16,671 bases of DNA from Marinilabiliales bacterium (GCA_002869465.1 PKSW01000361.1:1-16671), one strand, 5' to 3'; positions 1-8,187 are shown, counted from the stretch's first letter. Numbers and translations are program-made. Notes: generated by a model from the letters alone, not told the origin.

Positions 1-1
1 C

Positions 2-2047
2 AGCCAGAGTGTATGTTTAGGCACAGGCGTAAGTTTCAGTGTAACGGCCACTGGTGAAGGCGCATTAACTTACCAATGGCGCAAGGACGGCACGAATATT
101 ACAGTTGCAACCAATTCGACTTACAATATCGCATCGGTATCAGCATCAGACGCAGGCGATTATGACTGTATTGTTACTGGAGATTGCGGATCTGTAACTT
201 CATCAGTGGCAACTTTAACAGTTGAGTTTAATGCTACTGCATATGCTGGAGCGGATGGTGAGATTTGTGAAGGAAATAACTACTATGTGACTGGTACTAC
301 AGCAGCTAATTATACTTCTATACTATGGACTCATAATGGATTAGGAACTTTACAAGATCCTACAACATTATCTCCCGTTTATGTACCCGGAGTAGGTGAA
401 ACAGGAGATGTAACCCTTACATTAACAGTTTCTGGTAATTGCGATCCGGCAGTAGATGAAATGATAATTACCATACTTCCAAACACAACAGCTTATGCAG
501 GAGAAAATGCAACTGTGTGTTTAGGAGGTTCTTATACAGTTATGGATGCTATAGCTACAAATTACAATACCATTCTATGGACTCATAATGGTTCAGGAAG
601 TTTAAGTAATGAGACAACTCTGAGTCCTAACTATACGTGTGGTGCTGGCGAAACGGGCCAGGTAACCTTAACTTTACATGCTGATGGCGACTGTTTGGAT
701 GCTACGGACGCTTTGGATATTACCATCATTCCGAACTCCTCGGCTGATGCAGGGACGGATGCTTCTATCTGTGAGTCAGGTTCTTATACGGTTAATGATG
801 CCACAGCAAGTGATTATAATACGCTAAGCTGGACTCACAATGGAACAGGAGCATTGAGCAATGCAACCACTTTGAGTCCGACATATACATCAGGTGCAGG
901 AGAAACTGGTATTGTGACTTTAACTTTAACCGCTGATGGTGACTGTGCAGATGATACGGATGCAATGGAAATAACCATTACACCAAATTCGACTGCTTAC
1001 GCGGGATCAGATGCATCTATTTGTGAGAATAACAGCTATACGATCCCTGATGCCAATGCAACGAATTATACAGGAATATTGTGGACCCACAATGGATCAG
1101 GAACCTTAAGTAATGCGACCACGCTGAGCCCGACCTATACATCAGGCTCGGGCGAAACTGGCACGGTTACATTAACGATCAGCATTACCGGAGCTTGCGG
1201 CGATTCAATGGATGATATGGATATTAATATATATGCAAACCCACTAGTGGATGCCGGCGAAGATGGAATAGTGTGTGAAGATGACAACCATCTTCTCAAT
1301 GGGTTTGCTGAAAACCATTCATCTATTCTTTGGTCCACATCCGGAGATGGTACATTTGATAATCCATCCATCCTTAATGCGTTATATACACCTGGAAATA
1401 ATGATATTAATTCCGGTTCAGTGATGTTGACACTTACTGCCGAAGGTCAAGGTGACTGTGATGCCGTAAGTGATGATTTGTTACTGGAAATATCTTATAT
1501 GCCTTTGGTTGATGCAGGTGAGAATGATACCATCTGTCATAATGAATCCTATGTGTTGTCAGGATATGCGGATAATGAAAGCAATATTCTCTGGACAAGT
1601 GCAGGCGATGGTAGTTTTGACGATCCCACATTATTGGACGCTACCTATACACCTGGAGACAATGATATATTCATGGGGGGTGTTGAACTCATACTGCACG
1701 CATATGCCATTTCACCTTGCGATGGCACCAGTATGGATCAAATGTTTCTGAATATTGAGATTTGCGGATTCTTACTGGGTCTCTCATATGAACATGTGAA
1801 CTTCAGAGTAGCTCCGAATCCGGCCAATGGAACTTCCCATTTCTTTATTGAAAACCTCTATGAGGAAGAAGTAACCATTCAAATTATGGATATGAAAGGT
1901 AGTTTGATATCGAGTGATAAATACCAGTTAATTAAAGGTAAAGCAAGTGGTAAAATGATTTTGATAGGATTAGAGGAAGGTGTTTATAATATTCGCGCTA
2001 AATCAAAAGGCTATTTAAAGACGTTGCGGCTCATCGTTACTAAATAG
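2..2047 (+). CDS. Secreted multi-domain repeat protein with T9SS sorting tail (5' end missing)
   Basis: The frame is open from base 2, so the protein starts outside the window; the GTG at 206 lies inside a domain and is not a start. First comes the end of an Ig-like domain (motifs LTYQWRKDG and SDAGDYDC, to about base 225). Six PKD-like units follow, each opening with a D/YAG motif and a CE/CL/CH cysteine, then W(T/S)xxGxGTL, a proline-containing YTxG loop and VTLTL. A second cysteine late in each unit suggests one disulfide per unit. The tail (1805-2044) starts RVAPNPANG and ends LRLIVTK, the form of the type IX secretion sorting domain that directs export across the outer membrane and is then usually cleaved. 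An extracellular adhesin or structural surface protein is likely. No catalytic domain is visible in the part present. The gene ends at its own terminator and is not part of the rnf operon. Confidence 0.9.
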   Translation, partial: SQSVCLGTGVSFSVTATGEGALTYQWRKDGTNITVATNSTYNIASVSASDAGDYDCIVTGDCGSVTSSVATLTVEFNATAYAGADGEICEGNNYYVTGTTAANYTSILWTHNGLGTLQDPTTLSPVYVPGVGETGDVTLTLTVSGNCDPAVDEMIITILPNTTAYAGENATVCLGGSYTVMDAIATNYNTILWTHNGSGSLSNETTLSPNYTCGAGETGQVTLTLHADGDCLDATDALDITIIPNSSADAGTDASICESGSYTVNDATASDYNTLSWTHNGTGALSNATTLSPTYTSGAGETGIVTLTLTADGDCADDTDAMEITITPNSTAYAGSDASICENNSYTIPDANATNYTGILWTHNGSGTLSNATTLSPTYTSGSGETGTVTLTISITGACGDSMDDMDINIYANPLVDAGEDGIVCEDDNHLLNGFAENHSSILWSTSGDGTFDNPSILNALYTPGNNDINSGSVMLTLTAEGQGDCDAVSDDLLLEISYMPLVDAGENDTICHNESYVLSGYADNESNILWTSAGDGSFDDPTLLDATYTPGDNDIFMGGVELILHAYAISPCDGTSMDQMFLNIEICGFLLGLSYEHVNFRVAPNPANGTSHFFIENLYEEEVTIQIMDMKGSLISSDKYQLIKGKASGKMILIGLEEGVYNIRAKSKGYLKTLRLIVTK
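239..1762 (+). repeat. Six tandem PKD-like protein repeats, 84-codon period
   Basis: Units begin at 239, 491, 743, 995, 1247 and 1508. The first four intervals are exactly 252 bases and the last is 261. Units 1-4 share the variant core WTHNG and end their loop with GETG. Units 5-6 carry WSTSG/WTSAG and the longer loop PGNNDI/PGDNDI. Units 3 and 4 are also close at the DNA level, which suggests recent duplication or homogenisation in that pair. Confidence 0.9.
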
Positions 2048-2082
2048 TTGATTTGTACTAATTTAGAGTGTTTCTAAGAAGT

Positions 2083-2126
2083 CCTCGAAACAGCTTGAAT
2101 TTCAAGAAGTTTCGAGGGCTCTTTTT
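2083..2126 (+). terminator. Intrinsic terminator after the T9SS cargo gene
   Basis: A 9-base perfect stem, CCTCGAAAC (2083-2091) with GTTTCGAGG (2109-2117), encloses a second stem, CTTGAA (2094-2099) with TTCAAG (2101-2106). A T run (2122-2126) follows after GCTC. It lies 35 bases past the stop codon and separates this gene from the rnf operon. Confidence 0.85.
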
Positions 2127-2224
2127 ATCAACTCAATTTTTAACACCTCCTAAGTCATACATATACAAATACTTACATTCTTTTCTATAGCTTGCCTTAA
2201 ATTTCAGGGTGTTTCTAAATGTTT

Positions 2225-2232
2225 TAATTTTG
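2225..2232 (+). promoter_or_regulatory. Predicted -7 promoter box for rnfB
   Basis: TAATTTTG matches the Bacteroidota -7 consensus TAnnTTTG, 53 bases before the rnfB GTG. The -33 position 20 bases upstream reads TTT instead of TTG, a partial match. The resulting leader of about 45 bases contains the short hyphenated palindrome CTGAA-T-TTCAG (2240-2250). Confidence 0.55.
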
Positions 2233-2285
2233 CACAACGCTGAATTTCAGTGAAGGAGTGTTTAAAAAATTAAAATATATATATC

Positions 2286-3239
2286 GTGGATAACATTATA
2301 ATTATTGCGGTTGCTGCCCTTGGTGGACTGGGTTTGGTAGCGGCAATTGTACTGTATTTCATCGCCAGTAAATTCAAAGTAATTGAAGATCCGAAAATAG
2401 ATGAAGTAGAAGAATCCCTGCCATCTGCAAACTGCGGTGGTTGCGGATATCCGGGTTGCCGCGCATTTGCCGAAGCAACGGTGAAGCAGGCTAAGGATGA
2501 AAAACATCTGGAAGGACTCAATTGCCCGGTGGGCGGCAATGATGTAATGCAGACAGTTGGAAAAATTTTAGGACTGGAAGTTGAACAGCAGGCACCATTA
2601 ATTGCAGTAGTACGCTGTAATGGATCGAAAGCCAATTCACCAGCAAAAATAAATTATGAAGGTGCTACATCCTGTACTTTCGCACATGCTTTGTATGCCG
2701 GTGAAGGTGGATGCCCTTACGGATGTTTGGGATTGGGTGATTGCGTGATAGTTTGTGAGTTCGATGCTATTCATATGAATGATGAATTGGGATTGCCGGT
2801 CGTGAATGACAAATGCACTGCTTGTAATGCCTGTGTCGAAGCTTGTCCGAGAGACATCATCGAGTTACGGAAGAAAGGTCCCAAAGGCCGTCGTGTATTT
2901 GTTTCATGTATCAATGAAGAGAAAGGTGGTATCGCTAAGAAAAATTGTGAAGTAGCATGCATCGGATGTTCAAAATGTGTTAAGGTTTGTCCGCATGATG
3001 CCATTACCATGAATAACTTCCTGGCGTATATCGATTTTGAAAAATGTAAACTCTGCCGCGATTGCGTGGAAGTATGTCCTACCAATGCCATTCATGAGGT
3101 TAATTTCAAACCGAAAAAGCCGAAACCACCAAAAGAAGACTCCAAACCAAAAGAGGCAAGTGTTGTGGAAACTATTGCCGAAGTAGCTGCTGATGCAGCA
3201 CCATCAAATGAAAATAAAGAGGCACCGAAAGAAAATTAA
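2286..3239 (+). CDS. rnfB: Rnf complex iron-sulfur subunit RnfB
   Basis: RnfB receives electrons from ferredoxin and passes them into the membrane complex. Residues 3-27 form one membrane anchor. A [4Fe-4S] domain follows with CGGCGYPGC (C50, C53, C58) and C80. Next come ferredoxin-type cysteine sets around C143-C157, C177/C180/C183/C187, C221-C235 and C254/C257/C260/C264, which makes this the long multi-cluster form, not the roughly 190-residue E. coli RsxB type. Residues 275-317 are a Lys/Pro/Glu-rich tail of unknown role. The start is GTG: the anchor begins immediately after it and no in-frame ATG lies just upstream. An AAGGAG at 2253-2258 is too far away to act as a ribosome site; the leader is A-rich, as is usual in this phylum. 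First gene of the rnf operon. Confidence 0.96.
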   Translation: MDNIIIIAVAALGGLGLVAAIVLYFIASKFKVIEDPKIDEVEESLPSANCGGCGYPGCRAFAEATVKQAKDEKHLEGLNCPVGGNDVMQTVGKILGLEVEQQAPLIAVVRCNGSKANSPAKINYEGATSCTFAHALYAGEGGCPYGCLGLGDCVIVCEFDAIHMNDELGLPVVNDKCTACNACVEACPRDIIELRKKGPKGRRVFVSCINEEKGGIAKKNCEVACIGCSKCVKVCPHDAITMNNFLAYIDFEKCKLCRDCVEVCPTNAIHEVNFKPKKPKPPKEDSKPKEASVVETIAEVAADAAPSNENKEAPKEN

Positions 3240-3252
3240 GATTCATTCCATT

Positions 3253-4596
3253 ATGACAGGAAATGTAAAAACATTCCCCTTAGGGGGCGTTCATCCCCAA
3301 GAGAATAAATTGTCGGCCAATGCGCCTATTGAAACGATTCCTGTTCCCACGCAGGCGTTTATCCCTATGGGGCAAAATCTTGGAACACCATCAAAACCTA
3401 TTGTAAATAAAGGTGATATGGTGAAGGTAGGCCAATTAATTGCCGAAGCAAGTGGTTTTATTTCTACCAATATTCATTCACCGGTTTCAGGTAAAGTGCT
3501 TAAGATTGATGATATATTGGATGCCACTGGGTATAAAAGACCAGGTATTATAATCAATGTCGAAGGTGATGATTGGGATGAAAGTATTGATCTTTCGAAT
3601 GACATAAAAGAGGATATTGAACTTGATTCTAAACAGATTATCGAGAAGATCAAGGAGAAAGGCTTGGTGGGGATGGGAGGGGCTACCTTTCCGACCTATG
3701 TTAAACTCATGCCCCCTCCTGGAAAAGTAGCTGAATATTTATTGATCAATGGTGTTGAGTGTGAACCATATCTCACCTCTGACCATCGGCTTATGCTTGA
3801 AAAGGGAAAAGAAATTTTAATTGGAACCAAAATTCTAATGAAAGCCCTGAAAGTGGACAAAGCCATCATCGGGATTGAAAACAATAAACCGGATGCCATT
3901 AACCATTTAATTGAACTGGCAAAAAAATATGATGGCATAAAAATTCAACCTTTAAAGGTTCAATACCCTCAGGGAGGTGAAAAGCAATTGATAAAAGCAG
4001 CCCTCAATAGGGAAGTGCCATCAGGAAAGCTGCCCATCGAAGTCGGCTGTGTGGTGCAAAATGTAGGTACTGCTTTTGCCGTTTACGAAGCAGTTCAAAA
4101 AAACAAACCTTTAATTGACAGGGTGGTAACCGTTACCGGGAAGGGTGTTAAAAAACCATCTAACTTCCTGGTAAGAATTGGCACCCCTTTGCAGGATTTG
4201 ATTGATGCCGTGGAGGGTCTTCCTGAAACCACCGGAAAAATTATTAATGGAGGTCCTATGATGGGAAAAGCCCTGACTTCCCTCGAAGTTCCGGTCGTAA
4301 AAGGATCATCAGGAATTCTGTTGATGGAGGAAGATGAAAGTAAACGAAAGCCGGAAAGTCCTTGTATCAGGTGTTCAAAATGTACTTATGTGTGTCCGCA
4401 GGGCCTGGAGCCATTTCTTTTGTCGAAAGCGGCAAAGCTGGCTAAATTCGATATGGCTGAAAAGGAAAAAGTGATGGACTGTATCGAATGTGGATCATGC
4501 CAGTACACATGCCCTGCAAGTATTCCGTTGCTTGATTACCTGCGACTTGGAAAGACCATGGTGGGCGCAAATATCAGAAATAGAAATAAGAAATAA
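3253..4596 (+). CDS. rnfC: Rnf complex NADH-binding subunit RnfC
   Basis: RnfC is the peripheral subunit where NAD+ is reduced by electrons from ferredoxin. The N-terminus has the family signature LGGVHPQENK (residues 10-19). A lipoyl-like sandwich domain follows, then a Complex I 51-kDa-like nucleotide/flavin domain with GLVGMGGATFP and NGVECEPY, an SLBB region, and two [4Fe-4S] motifs: C371/C374/C377/C381 and C410/C413/C416/C420. The 447-residue length is normal. The frame is open further upstream to an ATG at 3193, but that extension overlaps rnfB, is basic and low-complexity, and precedes the conserved start. ATG 3253, 13 bases after the rnfB stop, is therefore preferred. Confidence 0.96.
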   Translation: MTGNVKTFPLGGVHPQENKLSANAPIETIPVPTQAFIPMGQNLGTPSKPIVNKGDMVKVGQLIAEASGFISTNIHSPVSGKVLKIDDILDATGYKRPGIIINVEGDDWDESIDLSNDIKEDIELDSKQIIEKIKEKGLVGMGGATFPTYVKLMPPPGKVAEYLLINGVECEPYLTSDHRLMLEKGKEILIGTKILMKALKVDKAIIGIENNKPDAINHLIELAKKYDGIKIQPLKVQYPQGGEKQLIKAALNREVPSGKLPIEVGCVVQNVGTAFAVYEAVQKNKPLIDRVVTVTGKGVKKPSNFLVRIGTPLQDLIDAVEGLPETTGKIINGGPMMGKALTSLEVPVVKGSSGILLMEEDESKRKPESPCIRCSKCTYVCPQGLEPFLLSKAAKLAKFDMAEKEKVMDCIECGSCQYTCPASIPLLDYLRLGKTMVGANIRNRNKK

Positions 4597-4605
4597 ATCA
4601 ATATT

Positions 4606-5616
4606 ATGAGTATGCTAACGGTATCAGGCTCACCCCACATTCACGGGGACGATTCGACAAAAAAGATCATGTATGGCGTAGTATATGCGATGATACCCGC
4701 TATGTTGGTTTCCGTGTATTATTTTGGTCTGGGCGCATTGCGGGTGCTGTTGATCGCTTCAGTTGCCTGTTTGTTCTTCGAATGGGTGATACAAAAATAC
4801 CTGATCAAAGGGCCCATCACCATCACTGACGGTTCTGCCTTGGTTACAGGTATCTTACTGGCTTTTAATGTTCCGTCCAATCTGCCAACCTGGATGATTA
4901 TTGTTGGTGCTTTGGTGGCTATTGGTATGGCGAAAATGTCTTTCGGAGGTTTGGGGAAAAATGTGTTCAACCCGGCACTGGTGGCCAGGGTGTTCCTGTT
5001 GATATCCTTCCCGGTTCAAATGACTTCATGGCCCAAGCCACAAGCCATCATCAATGGATTAACAGATGCGATTACAGGACCTACACCGCTGGGTATTGTG
5101 AAAGAAGGATTGGGAGCAGGAAAAACGATGAGTGAATTGAAGCCCGAATTACCTGATTATATGCAGACACTCATGGGACAAATGGGAGGATCTTTAGGTG
5201 AAGTTTCTGCTATTGCACTGATTCTGGGAGGTGTGTATATGCTGATCCGTAAAATCATCACATGGCATATTCCAGTATCAATGTTACTGACGGTTGTCAT
5301 TTTCTCAGGTATCTTCTGGGGGATAGATCCCGAGCATTATGCCGACCCTGTATTTCATTTGCTAACAGGCGGTATGTTATTAGGTGCCATTTTCATGGCG
5401 ACGGACATGGTCTCATCACCCATGACCAAAGGTGGCCAGTTGGTGTATGGATTTGGAATCGGATTACTAACGATCCTGATCAGGATGTGGGGCGCCTATC
5501 CGGAAGGCGTTTCGTTCGCCATTTTATTGATGAATGCTGTTGTTCCACTCATAAATATGGGATTTAAACCCAGAAGATTTGGGGCAAAACCAGGTGTTGT
5601 AATAAAAACTTCTTAA
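4606..5616 (+). CDS. rnfD: Rnf complex membrane flavoprotein RnfD
   Basis: RnfD is the large integral membrane subunit (336 residues, about nine hydrophobic segments), homologous to NqrB of the Na+-pumping NADH:quinone reductase. It starts with the family-typical SGSPHIH. FMN is normally bound covalently by phosphoester to a threonine in an S/T-G-A-T motif; here the matching site is DAITGPTPL with T160 as the predicted flavin residue, so proline replaces the usual alanine. FNPA (121-124) is another conserved membrane motif. The gene begins 9 bases after rnfC and ends 22 bases before rnfG. Confidence 0.96.
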   Translation: MSMLTVSGSPHIHGDDSTKKIMYGVVYAMIPAMLVSVYYFGLGALRVLLIASVACLFFEWVIQKYLIKGPITITDGSALVTGILLAFNVPSNLPTWMIIVGALVAIGMAKMSFGGLGKNVFNPALVARVFLLISFPVQMTSWPKPQAIINGLTDAITGPTPLGIVKEGLGAGKTMSELKPELPDYMQTLMGQMGGSLGEVSAIALILGGVYMLIRKIITWHIPVSMLLTVVIFSGIFWGIDPEHYADPVFHLLTGGMLLGAIFMATDMVSSPMTKGGQLVYGFGIGLLTILIRMWGAYPEGVSFAILLMNAVVPLINMGFKPRRFGAKPGVVIKTS

Positions 5617-5638
5617 CCGATTCAGAATACGAAAAGAT

Positions 5639-6223
5639 ATGGCTTCAAAAAGAGAATCAAGTTTTATAAATATGGTGATCACCCTTTTCCTGGTGGCAGC
5701 AGCTGCTGCACTGGCACTGGGAGGTGTTTACACAGTCACCAAGGAACCCATTGCGATAGCAAAACAAAAGAAACTGGAAGCAGCCATTAAATCGGTTCTT
5801 CCTGAATTTGACACGATCAAAGAAGCAAAGTTTCAGGATCCGGAAGGCAAAGATTCACTGACTTTCTATTATGCTTTTAAAAATGGAGAAGAAATAGGGG
5901 CGGCTATTAAAACATACACTATGAAAGGGTTTAGCGGAAAAGTTGAATTGATGGTGGGGTTACTCGAAGACGGCACGATTAATAATACCGCAGTGCTGGC
6001 GCACAAAGAAACTCCCGGACTGGGTGATAAAATGGATGTGAGCAAGTCAGATTTTCCTTTGCAGTTCAAAGGTAAAAACCCAAGTGATTTTAAACTCAAG
6101 GTTATCAAAGATGGCGGGAATGTGGATGCCATAACAGCGGCAACCATCAGCTCAAGGGCTTTTTGCGATGCCGTGGAACGTGCTTATGTAACATTTGAAA
6201 AAGAAAAAGGAGGAAACCAATAA
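5639..6223 (+). CDS. rnfG: Rnf complex FMN-binding subunit RnfG
   Basis: RnfG carries a covalently bound FMN on the outer face of the membrane and is homologous to NqrC. It has one N-terminal membrane helix (about residues 9-33) and then a soluble FMN-binding domain with HKETPGLGDKM (122-132), a conserved family segment. The flavin-attachment site reads DAITAATISS with T169 as the predicted acceptor; the usual motif is S/T-G-A-T, so alanine replaces glycine. Its 194 residues are normal for the family. The TAA stop and the rnfE ATG share one base (TAATG), which indicates translational coupling. Confidence 0.96.
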   Translation: MASKRESSFINMVITLFLVAAAAALALGGVYTVTKEPIAIAKQKKLEAAIKSVLPEFDTIKEAKFQDPEGKDSLTFYYAFKNGEEIGAAIKTYTMKGFSGKVELMVGLLEDGTINNTAVLAHKETPGLGDKMDVSKSDFPLQFKGKNPSDFKLKVIKDGGNVDAITAATISSRAFCDAVERAYVTFEKEKGGNQ

Positions 6224-6804
6224 TGAACCAGCTAACAAATTTTACAAAAGGGTTTATCAAAGAGAACCCGGTATTCGTGCTTCTGCTGGGATTATGTCCT
6301 ACGCTGGGAGTTACATCGACAGCCATTAACGGACTGGGCATGGGATTAGCCACTACATTCGTACTGGTCATGTCGAACCTGGTAGTATCCATTATAAAAA
6401 GCATGATCCCCGACAAAGTGCGTATCCCGGCATTTATTGTGATCATTGCATCCTTTGTAACCATCGTTGAGTTGACCATGCAGGCATACACGCCTGCGCT
6501 TTTTGAAGCCCTGGGATTGTTCATTCCTTTGATTGTGGTGAACTGTATTGTTCTCGGCAGAGCCGAAGCATTTGCCTCCAAACAAAGCATTCTTTCATCT
6601 ATCGTGGATGGCTTTGGAATGGGACTCGGATTTGCCTTCGCACTAACATTGCTTGGTGGTGTTCGAGAGTTACTTGGCAGTGGAAACATTTTTGGCTTCG
6701 AGTTGTTGCAGGGCGATTTGATGCTTGTTTTCGTGCTGGCCCCCGGTGCTTTTATTGCCCTTGGTTACTTAATTGCTTTAATGAACAGAGTTGCTAAATC
6801 ATAA
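6223..6804 (+). CDS. rnfE: Rnf complex membrane subunit RnfE
   Basis: RnfE is an integral membrane subunit homologous to NqrD, with about six helices in 193 residues. Two family-signature cysteines are present: C25 in GLCPTLGVT and C108 in VNCIVLGRAEAFA. In Rnf and Nqr structures the equivalent cysteines of this subunit and of RnfA together hold an intramembrane [2Fe-2S] cluster. RnfE and RnfA are inverted-topology homologues, and both keep their cysteines here. It is coupled to rnfG by a one-base overlap, and rnfA follows after 12 bases. Confidence 0.96.
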   Translation: MNQLTNFTKGFIKENPVFVLLLGLCPTLGVTSTAINGLGMGLATTFVLVMSNLVVSIIKSMIPDKVRIPAFIVIIASFVTIVELTMQAYTPALFEALGLFIPLIVVNCIVLGRAEAFASKQSILSSIVDGFGMGLGFAFALTLLGGVRELLGSGNIFGFELLQGDLMLVFVLAPGAFIALGYLIALMNRVAKS

Positions 6805-6816
6805 ACGCAGAAGATC

Positions 6817-7389
6817 ATGGAATATGTAATAATTGTAATTGGATCAATATTCGTCAGTAACATTGTACTGAATCAATTCCTTGGTATATGTCCTTTCGTA
6901 GGTGTTTCAGGGAAGCTTTCCACTTCAGTGGGTATGGGTGGTGCCGTGTTGTTTGTGTTAACTATAGCTACCATTGTTACCTGGGTATTGCAATACTATG
7001 TGCTGAACCCGTTCGGACTGTCGTTTATGCAAACTATCGTTTTTATTCTGGTTATTGCTTCACTGGTTCAAATGGTGGAGATCATTCTTAAAAAGGTGAG
7101 TCCGCCGCTTTACCAGGCATTGGGCGTTTTTCTTCCTTTAATTACCACCAACTGTGCGGTATTGGGTGTGGCTATTTTAACTATTCAAAAAGAATTCAAC
7201 CTGATGGAAGGCGTGGTATATGCCATAGCCAATGCCATCGGTTTTACCCTGGCCATTGTATTGTTTGCTGGTATCAGGGAGCATTTGGATTTGATGGAAG
7301 TACCCAAAGGTATGAAAGGAGTTCCGATTGCGTTGCTGGTGGCTGGCATTTTGGCACTCGCCTTCATGGGATTTACCGGTTTGGTGTAG
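6817..7389 (+). CDS. rnfA: Rnf complex membrane subunit RnfA
   Basis: RnfA is an integral membrane subunit homologous to NqrE, with 190 residues and about six helices. The signatures NQFLGICPFVGVS (C25) and TTNCAVLGVAI (C113) are intact and match the half-sites that, with RnfE, ligate the membrane [2Fe-2S] cluster. It is the last gene of the operon, completing the order B-C-D-G-E-A. No hairpin with a T run is visible in the 70 bases after its stop, so some read-through into the aldolase gene is possible. Confidence 0.96.
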   Translation: MEYVIIVIGSIFVSNIVLNQFLGICPFVGVSGKLSTSVGMGGAVLFVLTIATIVTWVLQYYVLNPFGLSFMQTIVFILVIASLVQMVEIILKKVSPPLYQALGVFLPLITTNCAVLGVAILTIQKEFNLMEGVVYAIANAIGFTLAIVLFAGIREHLDLMEVPKGMKGVPIALLVAGILALAFMGFTGLV

Positions 7390-7433
7390 TTACTTGTAAT
7401 ATTTTCATAGCGTTTCTCGAATTTCAATAACTT

Positions 7434-7442
7434 TATCCTTTG
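7434..7442 (+). promoter_or_regulatory. Possible -7 promoter box for the aldolase gene
   Basis: TATCCTTTG is the TAnnTTTG consensus with one extra spacer base. It ends one base before the ATG at 7444. If it is used, transcription would start after that ATG, which favours 7459 or 7474 as the translation start. No -33 TTG is seen at the proper distance. Confidence 0.35.
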
Positions 7443-7473
7443 AATGAAATCTATTCTTATGAAGGATATTTCC

Positions 7474-8127
7474 ATGTCAGAATCCGAAATAAAAAATATT
7501 GTTTGCAATACCGGAAAGCAATTGCTCAAGGACGGCCTTGTCGTCAGGACATGGGGAAATGTGAGCCACCGGCTGGATGAAGATCATATGGTTATTACAC
7601 CATCAGGGAAGCTATATAAGCAATTGGAAGCAGATGATATGGTGGTGGTGCATTTAAAGACATTTGAAGCGGCTGGCACGCATAAGCCCTCATCGGAGTT
7701 TAAAATGCATGCAGGTATTTACCTGAATCGGAAAAACATCCATGCTATCATTCATACCCACCAGGTGAATGCTTCTGTAGTGGCCGCATGCAGGCGAGAA
7801 GTGCCCCCCATTTTCGACGACCAGGTGCAATTGATCGGGCCATCGGTGAGGGTTACGGAGTATGCCCTGTCGAACACCAAAAAAATTGTACGGAAAGTGG
7901 TAAAGGCGTTAGAAGGTCGAAACGCAGCTTTGATAGCGAATCATGGTGCCGTTTGTATAGGCCGCGAAATGGAGGAAGCATATTCGGTGGCTTTGTTGCT
8001 GGAAAAAACCTGTAAAGCTTTTGTTGAAGGCGAATTCCTGGGACAAGTAAAAACCATCAATAAATTCCAGGCCTGGGTGATGCATAATTTCTATTTATCG
8101 AAATATTCAAAGGAAGCAAAAAAGTAA
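7474..8127 (+). CDS. Class II aldolase/adducin family protein (L-fuculose-phosphate aldolase type)
   Basis: A zinc-dependent class II aldolase of the FucA/AraD fold, which cleaves or forms sugar phosphates through dihydroxyacetone phosphate or related enolates. Visible motifs, numbered from this start, are GN at 28-29 with V-S after it (phosphate loop), PSSE with E75 (catalytic acid/base), HTH (H94, H96) and NHG (H157), together the three zinc histidines. The length from this start is 217 residues, against 215 for E. coli FucA. In-frame ATGs at 7459 and 7444 would add 5 or 10 residues; 7474 is chosen from FucA length and the promoter-like box just before 7444. Substrate cannot be read from sequence: fuculose-1-P, rhamnulose-1-P, methylthioribulose-1-P dehydratase and unassigned members share these motifs. 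Its neighbours give no sugar-utilisation context. Confidence 0.85.
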   Translation: MSESEIKNIVCNTGKQLLKDGLVVRTWGNVSHRLDEDHMVITPSGKLYKQLEADDMVVVHLKTFEAAGTHKPSSEFKMHAGIYLNRKNIHAIIHTHQVNASVVAACRREVPPIFDDQVQLIGPSVRVTEYALSNTKKIVRKVVKALEGRNAALIANHGAVCIGREMEEAYSVALLLEKTCKAFVEGEFLGQVKTINKFQAWVMHNFYLSKYSKEAKK

Positions 8128-8163
8128 GGCAATATTTTCTTCTATTCCTTCCTTCGGATTTTC

Positions 8164-8171
8164 TATCTTTG
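8164..8171 (+). promoter_or_regulatory. Predicted -7 promoter box for the FtsE-like gene
   Basis: TATCTTTG is an exact match to TAnnTTTG, 16 bases before the ATG at 8188. A partial -33 (TTC, 8140-8142) lies 21 bases upstream. The predicted leader is about 10 bases. Confidence 0.6.
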
Positions 8172-8187
8172 TTTCAAATCATTTTAA

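Noticed and set aside
2270..3091. Minus-strand open frames inside rnfB (to 2635 and 2771-3091)
   Set aside because: They lie antisense to a well-conserved iron-sulfur gene and show no family-like sequence; they are by-products of the plus-strand codon pattern.
3193..3252. Upstream ATG extension of rnfC
   Set aside because: It would overlap rnfB by 47 bases and adds a basic low-complexity stretch before the conserved RnfC N-terminus.
6147..6689. A 180-residue minus-strand open frame across the rnfG/rnfE junction
   Set aside because: It is antisense to conserved membrane-protein coding sequence, and its composition mirrors that strand. No domain is recognisable.
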